Positions 25,850 through 35,344 of a stretch of 64,000 nt of DNA are shown here, piece after piece. The number at the start of each line of letters is the position of its first letter. Position 1 is the stretch's first letter. The position numbers were made by a program, and so were the translations under genes. This DNA is from Planctomycetaceae bacterium (lineage in GTDB: Bacteria > Planctomycetota > Planctomycetia > Planctomycetales > Planctomycetaceae), in NCBI GenBank assembly GCA_028284485.1, contig JANQRQ010000125.1:1-64000 (forward strand), read 5' to 3'. The notes under the pieces are model-generated. The model was not told the origin of the DNA. It was given only the letters and a program-made list of their open reading frames with translations, and ran no database searches.

Positions 25850-26755
25850 TCAGAGATAGGTCAGCCTGGTTACAACAAATTCATAACCGCCCGACCGGGC
25901 CTTTTGCACAACAAAGTAAGTTCGGCTGATTTGTTCAACCGGCTTCCGACTTTTATCCCGTTCCAACCTGGCGAGCAATCCTTCAGTTTTGGGGGGATAG
26001 AAATGGAGGATGAGGTCGCGGCCGACGTCGATTCCCGCCTTGCGGAACAGCTTGGAATCGGCCTCACGTCGATTGCCGCCCTGCCAGGTCATGTACAGTC
26101 GGGTTTCTCCTTTGCCGGTGTTCACCGTTCTGACTTTGGGGCGAGCGGCCGTCAGGTTGGAGATGATGTACAGCTTTCCCTCATCGGCTTTCAAGACACC
26201 CAATTCAATGCCGAAGAATTCCAATTCCGAGGCATATTGTTCCACGGTCGCGCGGTCGGAAAAGCGTATGAACCAACGTTGAGAACGTGGCATTCCCGAA
26301 ACGCCCGGTCCCATGCCGAGCGCTCGGCGGCCAGTGCCACTGGCGCTGCCGACCTTGCCGGTATTCTCGGCGGCGGTGTCGAATTGTTCTTGTGTTTGTT
26401 GGGAGGCGACGTCGGCCAGATCAACGACCACCTCCAGCATTTCCTGGATTTCGCTTTCTTCGGAGGGAGTTTCGGCCAGCGATGGATCGGGAATCTCTTC
26501 TTCGGGCGATTCCAGGTTCAAGGTTTCGTCGACGAAGCCGTCAGGTTCACCGCCGGGCAGTTCGATCAATTCGAGCGGGATGGCATCGATCGGGGGTGGG
26601 CGGCGATTGAGAAACCAAATTGTTCCGAGGATCAGCGCGGCAATTGTTAGAGCAATGACAACCGTAATCAGCGACGAACTCACACGCTCATACGTCGTGA
26701 CGCGTAATACGGGAGTTGAGTTTTTCGGCTCCGTCGCCGGTTCCGTTGTTGCCAT
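25850..26755 (-). CDS. Single-pass membrane protein with acidic linker (TonB-like position)
   Basis: 301 residues: short cytoplasmic start, one helix (about 28-50, SSLITVVIALTIAALILGTI), an acidic Pro/Glu-rich linker (about 55-110), a low-complexity Gly stretch, and a C-terminal folded domain (160-301; GMPRSQRWFIRFSDRATVEQ). The architecture of short N-terminus, membrane anchor, Pro/acidic spacer and periplasmic domain is that of TonB, and it lies next to ExbB and ExbD, yet the C-terminal domain lacks the YP motif of TonB. I infer that it is the energy-transducing partner of this ExbBD pair. It begins 3 bp after the preceding stop. Confidence 0.65.
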   Translation of the reverse strand: MATTEPATEPKNSTPVLRVTTYERVSSSLITVVIALTIAALILGTIWFLNRRPPPIDAIPLELIELPGGEPDGFVDETLNLESPEEEIPDPSLAETPSEESEIQEMLEVVVDLADVASQQTQEQFDTAAENTGKVGSASGTGRRALGMGPGVSGMPRSQRWFIRFSDRATVEQYASELEFFGIELGVLKADEGKLYIISNLTAARPKVRTVNTGKGETRLYMTWQGGNRREADSKLFRKAGIDVGRDLILHFYPPKTEGLLARLERDKSRKPVEQISRTYFVVQKARSGGYEFVVTRLTYL

Positions 26756-26758
26756 GTT

Positions 26759-28609
26759 TTACTTTTGTTGATTGAGTTTCAATTCGGCAATGTCGTCGCG
26801 CTTGGTGTAGGGTCGGTTTTCGTAGTACCAGCCTCGCCAACGCTTGAGCGCTTCGGTCCGCCATTTCTCCACGGCTGCGTCCTTCTGGGCTTGCCTGGCG
26901 TTGGCAGGGAGTCCTTCCAAAGGGTTGTCGGGCATTCCCAGTCCGCGCGGCATGCGTGTCATTGTGCACAATGCGTTGCGCGCTTCAACGATGACGTCAA
27001 CATCCGACTCTTCCAACGCATCGATCATGGCGGGAACGAGCTGCATGTCGTCGCAGCGGGCCAATGCCCATAGGGCTGTTCGGCGGATTTCGGTATCGGG
27101 GTGTTTTACCAGTTTCAGCAACGTCTCTTTCTGTCCAATCAGTTCCTCGCGGTTACCGATTTGCACCTGCTCGACAATGGCCGTCTGTGCTTCTTCGAGG
27201 CTGAGCTTCGTCGGATCAGAAAGTTCCGCAAGCAATTCGTCGATCGGCGTCTTGGGTTTTTCTTCTTCAACGACTTTTCCGTCTTTGACTCGAACCTGAC
27301 TTAGGTCATCGGCGAGGCCGCGGCCACCAGCTAATAAGCCGTTCCCGACATCATCCGGTTGTGGGATCCCAACCAGTTTTCCCGTCGAGCGACTAAGAAA
27401 CAAAATTGCAAAACTCGTGGAGGCCACCGTTGTCATGGAGGCATTCTTACGATTCCAACTACCGTCTTGCTGTTGAGTGTTCATCAAGTGTGACGCGCCC
27501 TCGGTATACCAATCGTGGTTTCCGATACGCTGCAGATTTCGTAGGGCGGCCATTCGTTCGAGGCAGTACAGATAATAGTTCTCCCCCCAGGCGTTGTTGT
27601 GACTCGAACTCGGACGGCTGACGGTGAACCGCGTTGCGATCCAGCCAACACCCCGGCCCATCGCTCGGTCGAGTTCCTCGCGTGTCACTAATCGCTCGCC
27701 TTCGGGTACTTGCGTGAAAGGGTCGAACTCTTCTCCGTCGCCCCCTTCATCGATGGCTTCTTCAGCTCGTTTCTTTTCACCTTCGCCGAAATCGATGCGC
27801 TCCAAGATTCCGTAGGTTGTATAAACTGACGGTTTCTTGGGGTCATCCTTCTTCGATTCGGAATCGCCGACGTTCGAATCGGGGGTAACGATGCCGGCTG
27901 CGGGCGTCTTCTTTTTTTCTGCGGGGAGGTTCAGTTTGATCACGCCGAGGCAACCGGCCCCGGCCGCGGTCATACTGTGCAGCGGATCGACGACGCCGGA
28001 CTGGGCGTGATAAGGGAAGCCACCTTCATTTTTAGCCTGCGTGGTCATCAGCCACTTCGCTGCGCGGTTCCAGGTGTCGAGTGGTACTTCGACTCCGGCA
28101 CGACGCGCGGCCCACAAGCCCAGAATCGCATATTGCGTGATACTCGTATCGCCGCCATTATTCTGATTGGGGTAATCCCATTGCCCGGGTGACCGTTGAT
28201 TGCTGACCAAGTATTCAACGATCACTTCCATCTCGGCTGCGTATTGGTCACCACCGGCTGCCTCGAGCATCATCAGGTCGATACCCGCCTCATACACGTG
28301 GTGACCGAACGGTTCGTAACTTCCCTGCTTGATCTTGTCTTTGACGAATTGGATGGATTTGGCAATTAACGGCTGGTTGGGGGGTTCGCCACCGACGAGC
28401 ATGGCGTATGCGCCCAGGCTGGTGTTTCCATCGCCAATTCCGAATCCCGCCTTTTTCAGGAACGTGACCCCTCGCCGAATCGATGCCTTGACCGCCGAGT
28501 TGAGGTTTTGGGCCGATACCGGATCGACGCTGATTGTCAGCGTTATCAACAGGCTTAACAGAATGCGACCTGCCATAGGTCTTCGCCATGCACGAAACGA
28601 GGCGCACAT
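26759..28609 (-). CDS. Secreted squalene-cyclase-type repeat protein with HEAT domain
   Basis: 616 residues. A signal peptide (MAGRILLSLLITLTISVDPV, cleaved near VSAQ), then alpha/alpha-toroid repeats of the prenyltransferase/squalene-oxidase type (about 45-440; GNTSLGAYAMLVGGE, WDYPNQNNGGDTSITQYAIL, MNTQQQDGSWNR), and HEAT-like helices (about 490-560; DTEIRRTALWALARCDD). The DxDD and QW catalytic signatures of true cyclases are only partly present (QDGSW), so it may be a structural repeat protein; in planctomycetes such proteins are common beside ExbBD. It is the first gene of the block. The frame may also start at residue 12. Confidence 0.75.
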   Translation of the reverse strand: MCASFRAWRRPMAGRILLSLLITLTISVDPVSAQNLNSAVKASIRRGVTFLKKAGFGIGDGNTSLGAYAMLVGGEPPNQPLIAKSIQFVKDKIKQGSYEPFGHHVYEAGIDLMMLEAAGGDQYAAEMEVIVEYLVSNQRSPGQWDYPNQNNGGDTSITQYAILGLWAARRAGVEVPLDTWNRAAKWLMTTQAKNEGGFPYHAQSGVVDPLHSMTAAGAGCLGVIKLNLPAEKKKTPAAGIVTPDSNVGDSESKKDDPKKPSVYTTYGILERIDFGEGEKKRAEEAIDEGGDGEEFDPFTQVPEGERLVTREELDRAMGRGVGWIATRFTVSRPSSSHNNAWGENYYLYCLERMAALRNLQRIGNHDWYTEGASHLMNTQQQDGSWNRKNASMTTVASTSFAILFLSRSTGKLVGIPQPDDVGNGLLAGGRGLADDLSQVRVKDGKVVEEEKPKTPIDELLAELSDPTKLSLEEAQTAIVEQVQIGNREELIGQKETLLKLVKHPDTEIRRTALWALARCDDMQLVPAMIDALEESDVDVIVEARNALCTMTRMPRGLGMPDNPLEGLPANARQAQKDAAVEKWRTEALKRWRGWYYENRPYTKRDDIAELKLNQQK

Positions 28610-28760
28610 ATTCAGCTCCCTAGAACAAGGGGAAACACAGTGCCAAGCTGGAAATTAGGGAAGTGTCGCCGAACACGAACCTTCATAGTATTCCGCTGTA
28701 GAATCACTGTCAACAAGCTCCGGACGGTGCTCAAGCAGCCTCACTTGCTTGCTGGGAACT

Positions 28761-29084
28761 CTACGGTTTGGTGTCGTGACAATGGCATGTCGATTCGCCG
28801 CATCCCGGACACCCGTTTCCGTATTTTTCGAGGAAAGCCTGCTGCAAATCGACTTGGGCGACGTTGGCAATCGTGGCGAGCCAGGCGAGCACGTCGGCAA
28901 ATTCGCCGGCGGCTTCCTCTGGCGTTCCCTCTCTGAGCGAAGATGCCAGTTCGCCGACCTCCTCAATCAGCCACATGAACGTTGCATCGATGCCCCGAGC
29001 TTCGTCTTTGTGGGAGTACATTTCGCGAATGAGGCTTTGCACATCGGAAAGATCGAACGACTGTCGGTCGTCTGGAGTATTCAT
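28761..29084 (-). CDS. MazG-like nucleotide pyrophosphohydrolase with Cys-rich tail
   Basis: 107 residues. The core carries the MazG/all-alpha NTPase metal motif: Glu41, Glu42 and Glu45 in WLIEEVGELASSL, then Glu61 and Asp64 in EFADVLAWL. Members remove pyrophosphate from nucleoside triphosphates (house-cleaning or dCTP/dUTP removal). Unusual is the end: Cys92, Cys95, Cys100 and Cys102 (CPGC and CHCH), a likely zinc site not part of the basic domain. The gene starts 137 bp downstream of the terminator of the RNA at 29221-29405, which could be a leader for it or an independent RNA. Confidence 0.8.
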   Translation of the reverse strand: MNTPDDRQSFDLSDVQSLIREMYSHKDEARGIDATFMWLIEEVGELASSLREGTPEEAAGEFADVLAWLATIANVAQVDLQQAFLEKYGNGCPGCGESTCHCHDTKP

Positions 29085-29220
29085 TTTGCGTGTTGTCCAA
29101 TTCTCTGGCTTTCAACGCATTCTCAACGCCGTTCGCCGCGTCGTGTTGTCGAAACGATGGCGGTTGGAGAACGTTCGCGAGACTGTGGCTCGAGAGATTG
29201 GCGCAATTATAGCGGCACAG

Positions 29221-29261
29221 AAAAAAGCCGCGACTCTGCGTTCGTAGCAAAGTCGCGGCTT
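29221..29261 (-). terminator. Intrinsic terminator on the minus strand
   Basis: Perfect 11-bp stem (29225-29235 with 29251-29261; AAGCCGCGACT/AGTCGCGGCTT) with a 15-nt loop, followed on the minus strand by six T (29226-29221). It faces minus-strand transcription coming from the structured RNA and lies well before the MazG gene, so it does not terminate any protein gene. Confidence 0.85.
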
Positions 29262-29405
29262 GAAAAACAAACCTCTCAGAGATTGCGACGGTGGAGTCGC
29301 TGCGAGAAGGGCGGGCATCGGGCCATGCTATGCATGCGCCTTAAGTTGATGCCGGCCCACGCTAAGGGTTTGGAACCTCCGACGGAATCATGAGAGAGAG
29401 GTTTG
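29221..29405 (-). ncRNA. Candidate structured RNA, 6S-like (ssrS)
   Basis: Read on the minus strand. Ends pair perfectly over 10 bp (plus-strand coordinates 29268-29277 with 29396-29405; CAAACCTCTC/GAGAGGTTTG), with a further GATT/AATC. Inside lies an open region with a small hairpin on its 3-prime side only (GCGAC/GTCGC), then a terminal stem GGGC-C-GGCATC/GATGCC-C-GCCC capped by CATGC/GCATG. Closing stem, large central bubble with 3-prime hairpin, terminal stem: this is the fold of 6S RNA, which binds sigma-70 RNA polymerase. An intrinsic terminator follows at once. The sequence does not let me exclude another RNA or a leader of the MazG gene. Confidence 0.45.
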
Positions 29406-29737
29406 ATTCTTTTGGTACGATGATTTTGTTCAGATTGCTGCTCTTTGACACGAAGTGGGGACGAAAACCGATAGTCCTATTTATTCGCCAGAAATAAAGA
29501 TCGGCAAAACACTCGCTGCAGTTGCGGTCGGAATTGCAGTTTTTATTTCATTTTTCGATCGAGTGCGGAATTCCCGGATGGATTTGATTACGATTCTTTG
29601 AAAGGTGGTAGCGATGTGAGGCGGGTGTATACCGCAACTTTCCCAGTAGGGGAAGGGCGATTTTGGATTTCTTTTCTTCGTGGAACTTTCAATTGGTATT
29701 GACGTCGTCGATGCCCAAAACCGGAGAGGAAACAACC

Positions 29738-30658
29738 ATGAGCAATGTTTGGGCTTCAGCGATTGTTCGCCGAGAATTCCTGAAATTGGGTAGCCTGTCG
29801 GCAATATCTTTGGCGGCCGGCACGCATTGGCTGCAAGCCGCAGAGTCATCAGATCCGTATGGCGGATTTAAGATGACCATTCAAAGTTATTCGCTGAGGG
29901 GATTCGACGCGAAAACGGCATTGTCGCATACAAAAACGTTGGGGTTGTCCTATTGGGAGGCCTGGCCCAGACACATTCCGATGGGGACTGTGCCAAAACA
30001 CATCCAAGAACAAAAGGCGCTGTTAGCGGACGCGGGGGTCACTCTATTGGGTTACGGTGTGTTGCCGTTCGACGAAAACGAAACAAAGACGCGAGAAGCG
30101 TTCGACTTCGCCAGCGAGATGGGCATTCCCTCACTTAGCGCCAATCCGAAAAAGACCGATGCGACATTCGACCTGTTGGATCGTATGGTCGAGGAATACG
30201 GTGTCGCGATTGCGATTCATAATCATGGTCCCGGGTCACTGTACGACAAAATCGACGATGTCGTCGAACGCGTTAAGGATCGGCACCCGAAGATTGGCGC
30301 CTGCGTCGACACCGGGCACTATCTGCGGAGCGACGAGGATCCGGTCGAAGCGATCGAACGACTCGGCGAGCGAGTCTTTGGCGTGCATTTAAAAGATGTG
30401 AAGTCGTTCACGTCAGAGCAAGACGCCCAGAAATTTCTTGATGATGCGGGACAAAAAGAGGGAAGAATCCGCGACAACAAGATCATGACGATTTTGGGGC
30501 AAGGGGATTTGGATGTCGTCGGCTGCCTGCGCAGTTTAAGGGCGCTTGACTACAACCACGCACTTTCTTTGGAGTACGAAGAGAATAAAGATAACCCACT
30601 GTCTGATATCGAGGTTTGCCTAGATACGGTCCGCAAGGCGGTTGCAAAGCTCGGTTGA
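29738..30658 (+). CDS. Tat-exported sugar phosphate isomerase/epimerase-like protein
   Basis: 306 residues. A Tat signal opens it (Arg11-Arg12 in VRREFLKLGSLSAISLAAG), then an AP-endonuclease-2/xylose-isomerase-like TIM barrel. Likely metal ligands sit in YWEAWP, AIHNHGPGS, DTGHYLR, GVHLKDV and LEYEEN. Relatives interconvert or dehydrate sugars and inositols; in planctomycetes exported members are numerous. In-frame starts at 29663 and 29711 are less likely because AGAGGA precedes ATG 29738 at good distance. The 29406-29737 stretch upstream has no other gene; TTGACA at 29445 lacks a good partner. Confidence 0.8.
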   Translation: MSNVWASAIVRREFLKLGSLSAISLAAGTHWLQAAESSDPYGGFKMTIQSYSLRGFDAKTALSHTKTLGLSYWEAWPRHIPMGTVPKHIQEQKALLADAGVTLLGYGVLPFDENETKTREAFDFASEMGIPSLSANPKKTDATFDLLDRMVEEYGVAIAIHNHGPGSLYDKIDDVVERVKDRHPKIGACVDTGHYLRSDEDPVEAIERLGERVFGVHLKDVKSFTSEQDAQKFLDDAGQKEGRIRDNKIMTILGQGDLDVVGCLRSLRALDYNHALSLEYEENKDNPLSDIEVCLDTVRKAVAKLG

Positions 30659-30768
30659 CGGCAAGACGTCGGCTGACCGTTCGGCGATGGCATCGACCCG
30701 CGGTCCTATCCGCCGGTTTGAATCCGTCGTGTTAAAGTCGCCGATCGAACGCGGCAAGCGAAGTGCCC

Positions 30769-30930
30769 TTAGCGTTTCAGATTGCTCTTCATCAGCACCC
30801 AGCCGAAGAATGCGATGAAAATCAGCAGTCCGGCATACTCCATCGGGCTGAGATTGCGCCAGGAGTTGGAGAGAAACTGGCTGTAGTATTCGAGGTAAGA
30901 CGAAAGTTTGTTGGAGACTTCGCGTACCAT
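30769..30930 (-). CDS. Short planctomycetal membrane protein (53 aa)
   Basis: Sequence MVREVSNKLSSYLEYYSQFL continues to a hydrophobic helix (about 32-47, YAGLLIFIAFFGWVLM) and the basic tail KSNLKR, then TAA. GAGG six bases before ATG 30930 supports the start. The gene is too short for usual gene finders. It lies upstream-adjacent on the same strand as nothing else (proB is 281 bp before it, same strand), so it might share the proB transcript. I recall similar small proteins in other planctomycetes, but have no function for it. Confidence 0.65.
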   Translation of the reverse strand: MVREVSNKLSSYLEYYSQFLSNSWRNLSPMEYAGLLIFIAFFGWVLMKSNLKR

Positions 30931-31210
30931 GTTTCGCCTCGATGTGCGAATGAGAGGATCACTTGGGTCGGCAGATTCGCTCAGATCCGCAGAATTGTCA
31001 TGATCGCGGCGGGAATCGAACTGTGGTCAAACCGGTTCCGCCGAATTCCGATTCCGGGAAACCTAGCCCACAAACGAGGGGTGGGCAAATCGACAGTCAG
31101 CCGTTCGGCAGAAAACGGCAAGAATCGGTTTCAAAACCCGATTGTGCCCGATTTTCAAGCCCACACTTTCCGCATCGTGGATGCGTATGAGAGGGATTTG
31201 AAACTGCCTG

Positions 31211-32344
31211 TTACGAAATCAGCACGAGATTATCGCGATGCACGATCTCGGCATAAGGGAGGCTTCCCAGGATGTTGGGGATTTCATCCGTGCGATGGCC
31301 GGCAATCGCGCGAATATCGCGTGAATCGTAATTGGTCAGTCCGCGCGCGAATTCTGTTCCATTGGCATCGGCAATGGAGACAAGTTCCCCCATGGCAAAT
31401 TCCCCTTCGACGCCGGTGATGCCAATGGCGAGCAGAGACCGGCCTTTTTGCGCTAAGGCGTGGTGGGCACCTTCATCCAAAACCAGTCGCCCCTTGGGAG
31501 AGACGGTATAGCCGATCCATCGTTTCCATGCGGGAATTGCTGCACCTTGGGCCAGGAATAACGTGCCGACTTCTTGGGCATCGATGATCTTGTCGAGGAC
31601 TGTTGAGTCCCGACCGTTGGCGACAATGACGTTTTCCCCGACGGCGGTCGCCGTTTTGACGGCTTCCAGTTTCGAATGCATTCCGCCGGTGCCTCGCGTG
31701 CTACGCGTAGCGACGGTGGCTTTTGTCAGGTCGTCGGTCCACTCTTCGACGAGAGGAATGACACGGCTATCGGGCTTCGCCGGGTCTCCGTCAAAAAGTC
31801 CATCGACAACCGACAAAATTACCAATAATGGGGCCGGCACGAGATTGGCGACCATTGCCGCCAAGTGGTCGTTATCTCCGAAACGAATTTCGTCGACGCT
31901 AACGGTATCGTTTTCGTTAACGATGGGAACGACTTTGAATTCGAAGAGAGTGTTAATCGTGTTGCGGACGTTGAGGTACCGAGCGCGCGTTTTGAAATCG
32001 TTGGCCGTTAACAGCAATTGCGAGGCGTGATAACCATGTTTTTGCAAGCAATCATCGTAGGCGCGAATGAGTCGTGCCTGCCCTGTGGCGGCCGTCGCTT
32101 GCAAATGGGGCAGGTCGCCCGGCCGTTTGCTGATTCCCAGCAGGCCCATTCCGGCGGCCACAGCTCCACTGGAGACGACAATGGCCTTGCGTCCGGTTGC
32201 ATGAATGCGATGGATCTGTTCGACCAGCGCACTGATCCGTTGCGTATCGAGCGAATCGTCGTCTCGAGAGAGAACGTTCGTTCCGACTTTGATCACCAAA
32301 GTCTGCGCCGTTTCGATGATTTCGCGTCGAACCAGATTCTTCAT
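31211..32344 (-). CDS. proB: Glutamate 5-kinase
   Basis: First step of proline synthesis: ATP-dependent phosphorylation of glutamate. 377 residues from ATG 32344. The amino-acid-kinase domain shows [10 protein letters not shown] (ATP site), [13 protein letters not shown] (glutamate site), [17 protein letters not shown] and [12 protein letters not shown]; a C-terminal PUA domain (about 285-370, [14 protein letters not shown] and [11 protein letters not shown]) completes the usual layout. The frame is open 11 codons upstream, but the homologous start and an AAGAAG before ATG 32344 favour the shorter form. proA and proC are not nearby. Confidence 0.96.
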   Translation of the reverse strand: MKNLVRREIIETAQTLVIKVGTNVLSRDDDSLDTQRISALVEQIHRIHATGRKAIVVSSGAVAAGMGLLGISKRPGDLPHLQATAATGQARLIRAYDDCLQKHGYHASQLLLTANDFKTRARYLNVRNTINTLFEFKVVPIVNENDTVSVDEIRFGDNDHLAAMVANLVPAPLLVILSVVDGLFDGDPAKPDSRVIPLVEEWTDDLTKATVATRSTRGTGGMHSKLEAVKTATAVGENVIVANGRDSTVLDKIIDAQEVGTLFLAQGAAIPAWKRWIGYTVSPKGRLVLDEGAHHALAQKGRSLLAIGITGVEGEFAMGELVSIADANGTEFARGLTNYDSRDIRAIAGHRTDEIPNILGSLPYAEIVHRDNLVLIS

Positions 32345-32703
32345 TGATCTTCTTGGGAATCCTCGATTTTCCCACAAAGGCTACCGACTGACGGGCTCGA
32401 GGGATAGGGCCCGAAAACGCCTGTGTGGCTGCAAATATCTTGTTGATGTTTATCGCATTTTGCCAATCTCGAAAAGTGATAAGGAATTCCGATTCTAAAC
32501 AGTTGGTTGCACAACAGGGCAACGCTATGATGACCCTGTGGGCAATTGATGACGTCTGCCGACACGGATCCGTTAGCGACAGCCCACAGAAACGTGTTTT
32601 AGGGATGCCGCGGATCTGGCAGGTGTTAATATCACTCTGAAGGGAATCGCCAGTCCTGGTGGTTCTATGGACGCTTTCCTTGTCGCTTCCGGAATGATCC
32701 CGA
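32345..32703 (+). other. Divergent intergenic region proB / purF
   Basis: 359 bp holding the upstream regions of both genes. Short frames exist on both strands (for example 32425-32640) but none looks like a protein. No riboswitch-like structure or T-run hairpin was seen. Confidence 0.35.
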
Positions 32704-34296
32704 ATGGCGGAACTCTATCACGAATGCGGAATTGCTGCGGTTTATCACCTGCCTGGGGCTGAAACGAGTCCGTTGACGCCACGTCAGGACCAGACCGAAA
32801 CGTCCCGATTGATTCCCCGATTACTGCTGGACATTCAGAATCGTGGGCAACTCGCGGCTGGAATGACAGCCTACCACCCTGAGCGGAATCAGTTGATCGA
32901 CACGCATCGGGATGTGGGAACGGTCACCGAGGTCTTCCATCTGAACCATCAATTCAAGTTTGAGCAATTGATGGAGGAATACGCCGGTCGGGCGGCGATT
33001 GGACATGTCCGATACGCGACTTGCGGAAAGGACGACCGAAGTTACGCTCAACCGTTCGAGCGGCACCATATCGAGAAATCGAAATGGTTCAGCTTTGCCT
33101 TTAACGGCCAACTGGCCAACTATCCTGAACTACGGGACGAAGTTCTTTCGGAGTCAAACTTTCATTTGGCGCGCGAAACCGACACCGAAATCCTGATGCA
33201 CCTGATCAGTCAGGATATTTCGCGGCGAAGCAAACCAGATCATTTGGACCTGCTCACCGAGCTGAGCGGCCGATTAGACGGTGCCTATAACATCGTCTTC
33301 TTAAATGCCCTAGGCGACATGTTCGTCGCCCGCGATCCCTTGGGGATTCGCCCTCTCTGTTACGCGAAGGACGGCCCGCTGTTTGCCGCCGCCAGCGAAA
33401 GTGTCGCTTTGTCGAATATGGGATTTCCCGAATCGAGCATCAAAAGCTTGCCCCCCGGGTGTGCGGTCATCATTCAAGACGGCGAATTCTCGATCAAACA
33501 ATTTGTGGCCCCGCGTCAGCCGGCGCACTGCTTTTTTGAATGGATCTATTTTGCCAACGTGGCCAGTACGTTGGACGAACGAAGTGTTTACCTGGCAAGA
33601 AAGCACTTGGGCGAGGAACTTGCCGATTTGGAAGACGTTCCGATCGATGATGATACAATCGTTGTCCCGGTTCCCGATACCGCCAAGGCGGCTGCAGACA
33701 GCATGGCGTATCGACTGAATGTTCCATCACTGGAAGGGCTGATTCGCAACCGATACGTTGGGCGAACCTTTATCGAGGGTTCGAACCGGGCGGACAAGGC
33801 CAGAGCAAAGTACACGCCATTACCAGAGGTGATGGAAGGGAAACGTGTTTTGCTTGTGGAAGACACGATTGTTCGCTCGACGACGATGAAGGCGCTCATT
33901 TCCCAAGTTCGAGAGCGTGGGCGAGCCAGCGAAGTCCATGTTCGAGTGGCATGCCCGCCGATCATCGCGCCCTGTTTTTACGGAATTGATATGTCGACTG
34001 TTTCCGAGCTGTTTGCTCCGAAGTTTTTCGAGGGGGTCGCGATCACGCCTGCCGTCGAGCAGGAAATGGCCTCGACTCTAGGGGCAGACAGTTTGCGATA
34101 CCTTCCGTTGGATGCCATCTCTCGTAGCATCGGCATTGGTGGTGATTCTCTTTGCCAGGCGTGTATCGACGGTTGTTATCCTACTCCGGCGGGGACGAAA
34201 CTCTACCAACTTGCGTTAGGCAACCGGACGGCGAATGAGGAACAGCACCAAGGTCGTACCTACGATACGACTGTCAGTGCTTCGACTCGCACATAA
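32704..34296 (+). CDS. purF: Amidophosphoribosyltransferase
   Basis: Commits PRPP to purine synthesis by transferring ammonia from glutamine. 530 residues. The class-II glutamine amidotransferase domain needs an N-terminal Cys; here it is Cys8 ([10 protein letters not shown]), so a 7-residue propeptide must be cut, as in the Bacillus-type enzyme. Glutaminase motifs RYATCGKDD and [10 protein letters not shown] follow, then the phosphoribosyltransferase PRPP loop [14 protein letters not shown] (about 380). Cysteines in CPPIIAPC and [13 protein letters not shown] fit the iron-sulfur type of PurF. It stands alone, without other pur genes. Confidence 0.95.
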   Translation: MAELYHECGIAAVYHLPGAETSPLTPRQDQTETSRLIPRLLLDIQNRGQLAAGMTAYHPERNQLIDTHRDVGTVTEVFHLNHQFKFEQLMEEYAGRAAIGHVRYATCGKDDRSYAQPFERHHIEKSKWFSFAFNGQLANYPELRDEVLSESNFHLARETDTEILMHLISQDISRRSKPDHLDLLTELSGRLDGAYNIVFLNALGDMFVARDPLGIRPLCYAKDGPLFAAASESVALSNMGFPESSIKSLPPGCAVIIQDGEFSIKQFVAPRQPAHCFFEWIYFANVASTLDERSVYLARKHLGEELADLEDVPIDDDTIVVPVPDTAKAAADSMAYRLNVPSLEGLIRNRYVGRTFIEGSNRADKARAKYTPLPEVMEGKRVLLVEDTIVRSTTMKALISQVRERGRASEVHVRVACPPIIAPCFYGIDMSTVSELFAPKFFEGVAITPAVEQEMASTLGADSLRYLPLDAISRSIGIGGDSLCQACIDGCYPTPAGTKLYQLALGNRTANEEQHQGRTYDTTVSASTRT

Positions 34297-34484
34297 AACG
34301 TCCGACGACAGCAGTTTCAAGACCCTTCGATGCCTCGCCAATGCTGATCTTGTAGGCTTGCTCCTGCCGCGATCATTGCGTTGCGGTATTGCCATACGAA
34401 CTGAATGACAAGAGATGACCCTCATCGGCAACTTCCCGTTACAGGCGAATGCCGATCCGATTCCGACATTTAGGTCCGCACAAC

Positions 34485-34874
34485 ATGCCGACTCATCATG
34501 AAATCCAAATCCGAGTGCGATACAGCGAAACCGATGCGATGGGATTCTTGCATCATGCGCAGCATTTCAGTTATTTCGAGATGGGGCGCACCGAAATGCT
34601 GCGCGCTTCGGGGGGCAATTACCGCGAAATTGAAGATAGCGGATTATACTTCGTTGTGGTCAGCCTGAACTGCAAATATGTCAAACCAGCTCGGTATGAC
34701 GATTTGTTGACTCTTCGTACAACACTGGCTTCGTTGTCTCCTGCAAAACTGTGCCATCGCTACGAATTACTTCGTGACGGCGAATTGCTGGCATCAGCTG
34801 AAAGTACTCTGGCGTGCGTTGACGGAAACGGCCAGGTTCAAAGGATTCCGTCGTTGCCAGGTCTTGAGCAGTGA
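34485..34874 (+). CDS. 4HBT-family acyl-CoA thioesterase (YbgC-like)
   Basis: 129 residues from ATG 34485, the normal size of a single hot-dog domain. The family signature is clear: [20 protein letters not shown] followed by E..R, with Asp17 the catalytic residue of the 4-hydroxybenzoyl-CoA/YbgC group. These enzymes hydrolyse short acyl-CoA esters; YbgC is linked to the Tol-Pal system, but no tol genes lie here. An ATG at 34449 in frame is preceded by no ribosome-binding site and adds sequence foreign to the family. Confidence 0.85.
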   Translation: MPTHHEIQIRVRYSETDAMGFLHHAQHFSYFEMGRTEMLRASGGNYREIEDSGLYFVVVSLNCKYVKPARYDDLLTLRTTLASLSPAKLCHRYELLRDGELLASAESTLACVDGNGQVQRIPSLPGLEQ

Positions 34875-34936
34875 CAGGGCAGTTTTCCGTTGGCGACCCA
34901 TGATTTGGCAATGGCCGGAGACAAAACTACAGAAGT

Positions 34937-35326
34937 TTATTCGCCAAGACCAGGAAAGATTCGTTTCCGAATCTTTGTGTACGCCTTGGCCTCGGAAGAT
35001 TTCCCCTGAGAGAGATGCTGGAGGATTGCCGGGTCAACAAAAACCGTCGCTGGCTGCTCGAGTTGGTGGGAGTTGGCGGCATTGAGTAGTAGTGTTTTGT
35101 CCCCACGACTCAATTGATGGGCATCGCACAATTCCTGAAACAGCATCTTCGGACGACTTAATAGGAATTCCTGGTACCGGCTGCGGTAACGATCCCATAA
35201 CGCGATCAGCGACCAAAAGAGAACGAATCCGAGTATTGCAAGGATCAGATACCAGTTCTGGCTCGCTGAACCGGACCGGCGCATATATCCGGAAACTTCT
35301 CGGCCAAGCTCAGCAAGAATCAGCAT
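34937..35326 (-). CDS. Small membrane protein (129 aa), partner of HEAT protein
   Basis: One hydrophobic helix at about 25-44 (WYLILAILGFVLFWSLIALW), then a basic cytoplasmic-type tail with helical character (RYQEFLLSRPKMLFQELCDA). No domain recognised. It follows the HEAT-repeat gene by 18 bp on the same strand with a good GGGAG ribosome-binding site, so the two form an operon and may act together, perhaps anchoring the HEAT protein to the membrane (inference). Confidence 0.65.
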   Translation of the reverse strand: MLILAELGREVSGYMRRSGSASQNWYLILAILGFVLFWSLIALWDRYRSRYQEFLLSRPKMLFQELCDAHQLSRGDKTLLLNAANSHQLEQPATVFVDPAILQHLSQGKSSEAKAYTKIRKRIFPGLGE

Positions 35327-35344
35327 GTCAATTCTCCCGATCGG

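Noticed and set aside
28749-29393. 214-codon plus-strand frame over the MazG gene and the structured RNA
   Set aside because: Antisense to MazG for half its length and runs through the RNA; no start signal.
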